This document shows, one piece after another, positions 61,291 through 64,000 of a stretch of 64,000 bases of DNA (the first letter of the stretch is position 1; each line of letters begins with the position of its first letter). The DNA is from Actinoplanes sp. M2I2 (lineage in GTDB: Bacteria; Actinomycetota; Actinomycetes; Mycobacteriales; Micromonosporaceae). Under the pieces are notes generated by a model. It worked only from the letters and a program-made list of their open reading frames with translations, was not told the origin of the DNA and made no database searches. A program made the position numbers and the translations under genes. The stretch lies in contig NZ_JALPVJ010000001.1 in the NCBI RefSeq assembly GCF_023544445.1, positions 372,001 through 436,000 of the forward strand, written 5' to 3'.

Positions 61291-64000
61291 TCAGAGCGTC
61301 ATGATGCGATCCAGGAACTCGCGGTAGCCCCGCATCGCCATCCGCATGCTCTCGGTGTCGGGCGTGCCCGTGCCACGGAGCGGGTCGAGCTCGTCCCGCT
61401 CGGCCAGCAGGGCCTCGGTGAGCTCGTTGACCGCGTCGGTGAGCAGGTCGTGCGCCCGGGTCAGGGCGGTCACCGGGTCGTCGACGAACTCGGCCTTCAC
61501 CTCGTGCCAGGCCGCCCGGAAGTGACGCACGGCGTCCTCGTCCCAGAACGCGATCTGCCCGGCCGGGACATCCCCCGGGCGCAGCGGCGCCTCGTCGCCG
61601 ATCTCGTCCGTGGCGGCGCGGCGGCCGCGACGGGCCGGTTCGGCGTCCTCCAGGCTGGCCGAGCGGCGCGGCGACGGCGCGCGGGTGTCCGACTCGTCCG
61701 GCTCCGGCTCCGGTTCCGGCCGCGGCGCCGCCGGCGCGTCGCCGAAGCTGATGCTCACCTGCTGCTTCTCATCGCGCTGCTTCTCGTCACGGCCCGGGTC
61801 GGCCCGGGGCGGCTGCGGCTTGGCCACGGGCACCGGGATGCTGACCGCCGCGCGCGGCGCCGGGACACCCGACACCGGACCGGCGGACGGGTCGGGCAGG
61901 CCGGGCGTGTAGGACGGGGGCTGGCCGAAGCTCGTGCCGAAGACCGGCCCGCCGGACACGGGCGCGGCCGAGACCGGGGCGCTCGAGGCGGGCGGCGCGG
62001 AGACCGGCGGCGACGAGGTCGGCCCGACGATCGGGTGGGTCGAGGTGGGCACCGAAGCCCAGCCCGAAGCCGCCCGGCGCGGGTCGTCTTCCGGGGCGCC
62101 GCGGCGGCCGGTGAAGTCATCGGCGCTGCCGCTGGTGCCGGGGAAGCCGCCGCTGCTGTCGTTGCCGGGGAAACTGCCGCTGTCGCTGCCGGGGAAGCCG
62201 CTGCTGTCGTTGCCGGAGAAGGCGAGGCCGCTCTCGGCGGCGGGGAAGACGCGGCGGCCGGTCGGCGCGTCCGGACCCGGGTCGGCGCGGTGGCCGGTGG
62301 CGTCGTTGCCGCCCAGGGCGCCGCGGTTGCCGGTGGCGTCGTCGTCGCCCTGAGCGGTCCGGCGGGTGGTGGGGTCGTCGCTGCCCGGAGCCGTTCGGCG
62401 GGTGGTGGGGTCGTCGCTGCCCGGAGCCGTTCGGCGACCGGTGGGGTCGTCGCTGCCCGGAGCGGTTCGGCGACCGGTGGGGTCGTCGTTGTCCGCAGCG
62501 GTCCGGTGGCTGCTCAGGTCGTCGGTCGCGAAACCGGGAAAGGGCGGGCGGCCGGTGGCGCCGTCGGCGCCGGGGAAGCTGCGGCCCGCGTCGGCGGCGG
62601 GGAAGGCACGGCGGCCGGGCTCGTCGTCGCCGAGGCCCGGGAAGGCGCGGCGCCCGGCCTCGCCGGAGCCGGTGAAGGACCGCCGGCCGGTGGCCTCGTC
62701 GCTCTCCGGGCTCGGGGCGGCGCGGCGGCCGGGCACGTCGCCCGAGCCGGAGACCGGCGCGGCCGATCCGGCGCCGGAGGTCGGGACACCGGGGAAACCG
62801 GCCCGTCCGTTCATGTCATCACGCCCGTTCTCGTCTCGCGTCTCCGCGTGCTCGGGGTCCTCCCCGTGGCCGGCGGCGCCCGGAACGGCCGGCCGGTCCG
62901 CTCCCGCGGCCCGCCCGTTGACCTCGCCCGGCGCGTGCCCGTTGAGGCCCGGCCGCGGCTCGGCCGGATCGCGCCCGCCGAACAGGAACCGGCTGTTACG
63001 CCCGCCCAGTCCGAAGCCCCCGAAGTCCCGTTCCCAGGGATTACCTCGACCGGACTCTACGGCCGGGCGCCCATCGGCGCTCTCGCCCGCGGCGCGGGAG
63101 TGATCAGGATCGCGGTCCGGCTGCTCCCGGCCGTCGGTGGCGGCGGGCGGACCGCTGACCTGCCGGGGAGGGCCGCTCGCGGGTGCGGGACCCGCGTTCA
63201 CCGGCTGCGGCGACCCGCCGGCCGGTCCGGGTGGGCCGCTGACGGGCGCGGGTGGGCCGCTGACCGGCGAGGGCGCGTTCGTGGCGTCCCGGCCGCCGTC
63301 CGTCTCGGCCGCTCCGCGGGTCGCGAAGCCGGCGCCCGGTCCGCTCCGCCCGGCCGGCTCGCCGTCGCGGGCGGTGGCGTCGGGCGGTGAGTTGTCGTCG
63401 GCCGGATCGCCGAACCCGAACGGGTCTCCGGCGCCGGCCCGGCGGCCGGCCCCGAGCGGAAAGTTCTCGCCGGTCGGGCCGTCGAGCCCGAATCCGCCGG
63501 CCCGCGAACCGGTGCCGCCGAGCGGGCCGTCACCCCGGGGCGGCGTGTCGCCACCGAACGGGTCGTTGCTGCCCCCCGAGCCGCCGCCGAGCGGGCCGTT
63601 GCTGCCCGTGGGGCCGCCGCCGAGGGGGCCGTTGCTGCCTGTCGGGCCGCCGCCGAGGGGGCCGTTGCTGCCTGTCGGGCCGCCGCCGAGGGGGCCGTTG
63701 CTGCCTGTCGGGCCGCCGCCGAGCGGGCCGTTACTAGCGGTGGGGCCGCCGCCGAGGGAGCCGTTGCCGCCGGTGGGCTGGGAGCCGCCGGTGGGCTCGG
63801 GGCCGCCGGACGGTGCGCCGGGCCGGCCGTACGAAGCCGAGGGCCCGGAACCGTAGGTGGTCGACGTGCCGTTGGGACCGTAGGTGCCGGCGGCGAAGGG
63901 CAGCCGCGGACCACCCGCGACGGGCTCACCGGCGGGCGGCTGCGGGCTGGGCGGCCCGCTGACCGAAGCGCCGAGGCCTTCCGACGTTCGACGCGAGCCG
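61291..64000 (-). CDS. Very long low-complexity protein with conserved C-terminal helical domain, partial
   Basis: The frame is open from the right edge to TGA at 61291: 902 residues in view, N-terminus missing (a Met at 63201 is only internal). Residues near the edge are Gly/Pro/Ser/Asn-rich with 11-residue repeats GGGPTGSNGPL; further on come 12-residue repeats of GSDDPTGRRTAP type and Phe-Pro-Gly-rich stretches. Only the last ~85 residues look folded (FRAAWHEVKAEFVDDPVTAL ... MRMAMRGYREFLDRIM), matching a helical domain ('FVDDP..A...AD.L', 'YR.F..R') found at the C-terminus of many actinobacterial proteins of unknown role. Cytoplasmic: no membrane segment seen. Confidence 0.85.
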   Translation of the reverse strand, partial: GSRRTSEGLGASVSGPPSPQPPAGEPVAGGPRLPFAAGTYGPNGTSTTYGSGPSASYGRPGAPSGGPEPTGGSQPTGGNGSLGGGPTASNGPLGGGPTGSNGPLGGGPTGSNGPLGGGPTGSNGPLGGGPTGSNGPLGGGSGGSNDPFGGDTPPRGDGPLGGTGSRAGGFGLDGPTGENFPLGAGRRAGAGDPFGFGDPADDNSPPDATARDGEPAGRSGPGAGFATRGAAETDGGRDATNAPSPVSGPPAPVSGPPGPAGGSPQPVNAGPAPASGPPRQVSGPPAATDGREQPDRDPDHSRAAGESADGRPAVESGRGNPWERDFGGFGLGGRNSRFLFGGRDPAEPRPGLNGHAPGEVNGRAAGADRPAVPGAAGHGEDPEHAETRDENGRDDMNGRAGFPGVPTSGAGSAAPVSGSGDVPGRRAAPSPESDEATGRRSFTGSGEAGRRAFPGLGDDEPGRRAFPAADAGRSFPGADGATGRPPFPGFATDDLSSHRTAADNDDPTGRRTAPGSDDPTGRRTAPGSDDPTTRRTAPGSDDPTTRRTAQGDDDATGNRGALGGNDATGHRADPGPDAPTGRRVFPAAESGLAFSGNDSSGFPGSDSGSFPGNDSSGGFPGTSGSADDFTGRRGAPEDDPRRAASGWASVPTSTHPIVGPTSSPPVSAPPASSAPVSAAPVSGGPVFGTSFGQPPSYTPGLPDPSAGPVSGVPAPRAAVSIPVPVAKPQPPRADPGRDEKQRDEKQQVSISFGDAPAAPRPEPEPEPDESDTRAPSPRRSASLEDAEPARRGRRAATDEIGDEAPLRPGDVPAGQIAFWDEDAVRHFRAAWHEVKAEFVDDPVTALTRAHDLLTDAVNELTEALLAERDELDPLRGTGTPDTESMRMAMRGYREFLDRIMTL
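62355..62505 (-). repeat. Four 36-bp in-frame repeats
   Basis: Encode tandem GSDDPT(G/T)RRTAP units in the right-edge protein; two adjacent copies are almost identical and the others drift at a few positions. Confidence 0.88.
63580..63740 (-). repeat. 33-bp in-frame repeats (GGGPTGSNGPL)
   Basis: About five units; the central copies are identical at DNA level (63610-63710), the flanking ones diverged. They give a glycine/proline-rich tract in the right-edge protein. Confidence 0.9.

Overview
The window is a high-GC actinobacterial chromosome segment. Gene content and order (MraZ to DivIVA division and cell-wall cluster, TraR/DksA-lspA-rluD, dnaE, PriA-type histidine operon) are those of Streptomyces and Micromonosporaceae. 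MurE has the meso-DAP motif DNPR, and the small spacers and accessory genes look most like Micromonosporaceae, perhaps Actinoplanes. The genus is an inference; no rRNA is present to fix it.

Left edge (1-2.4 kb): a leftward MurT fragment, then a c-di-AMP (ydaO) riboswitch in front of a secreted NlpC/P60 hydrolase that ends in two strong terminators. 2.4-22.4 kb: the dcw cluster mraZ-rsmH-ftsL-like-ftsI-murE-murF-mraY-ftsW-murG-murC-ftsQ-ftsZ-yggS-sepF-yggT-divIVA. It is mostly translationally coupled and is headed by MraZ boxes that overlap a promoter. murD is missing between mraY and ftsW, and the usual pgeF/ylmD (after ftsZ) and ileS (after divIVA) are also missing. 22.4-33.6 kb: a CPA1 antiporter, a TraR/DksA zinc finger, lspA, rluD, a MinD-like ATPase and dnaE. 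33.6-41.3 kb: hisD-hisC-hisB-(52-aa membrane protein)-hisH-(106-aa protein)-priA, interrupted by a convergent LysR gene and an internally deleted EamA remnant, then hisF. 41.6-64 kb: accessory and housekeeping genes: an acyl-CoA synthetase, two MocR regulators with partner membrane proteins, an MFS exporter, a secreted subtilisin, a heterodimeric ABC exporter, a stand-alone rpsD divergent from a DUF2470 gene across an iron box, a drug-type ABC/TetR operon, and a very long repeat-rich protein that runs off the right edge.

The most unusual pattern is a set of tandem arrays (units of 15-48 bp) that begin at, and include, the last codons and stop codon of a neighbouring gene. They occur at 21.9, 43.9, 46.7, 51.5 and 59.0 kb, and four of the five fill the gap between convergent genes. 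A second anomaly is at 56.9-57.7 kb. The 3' ends of two convergent genes both show a strand-specific loss of G on the + strand (G to A at silent sites), and between them lies a block of normal composition with a direct repeat and a 103-nt near-perfect palindrome.

Regulation that can be read from the sequence: a riboswitch, MraZ boxes, DtxR-type boxes, MocR-type ATTGG motifs shared by regulator and permease, a 38-bp palindrome in front of the TetR operon, and several promoters whose -10 box lies 6-8 nt before the start codon, suggesting leaderless mRNAs. No tRNA, rRNA, CRISPR array, insertion sequence or prophage gene was seen.
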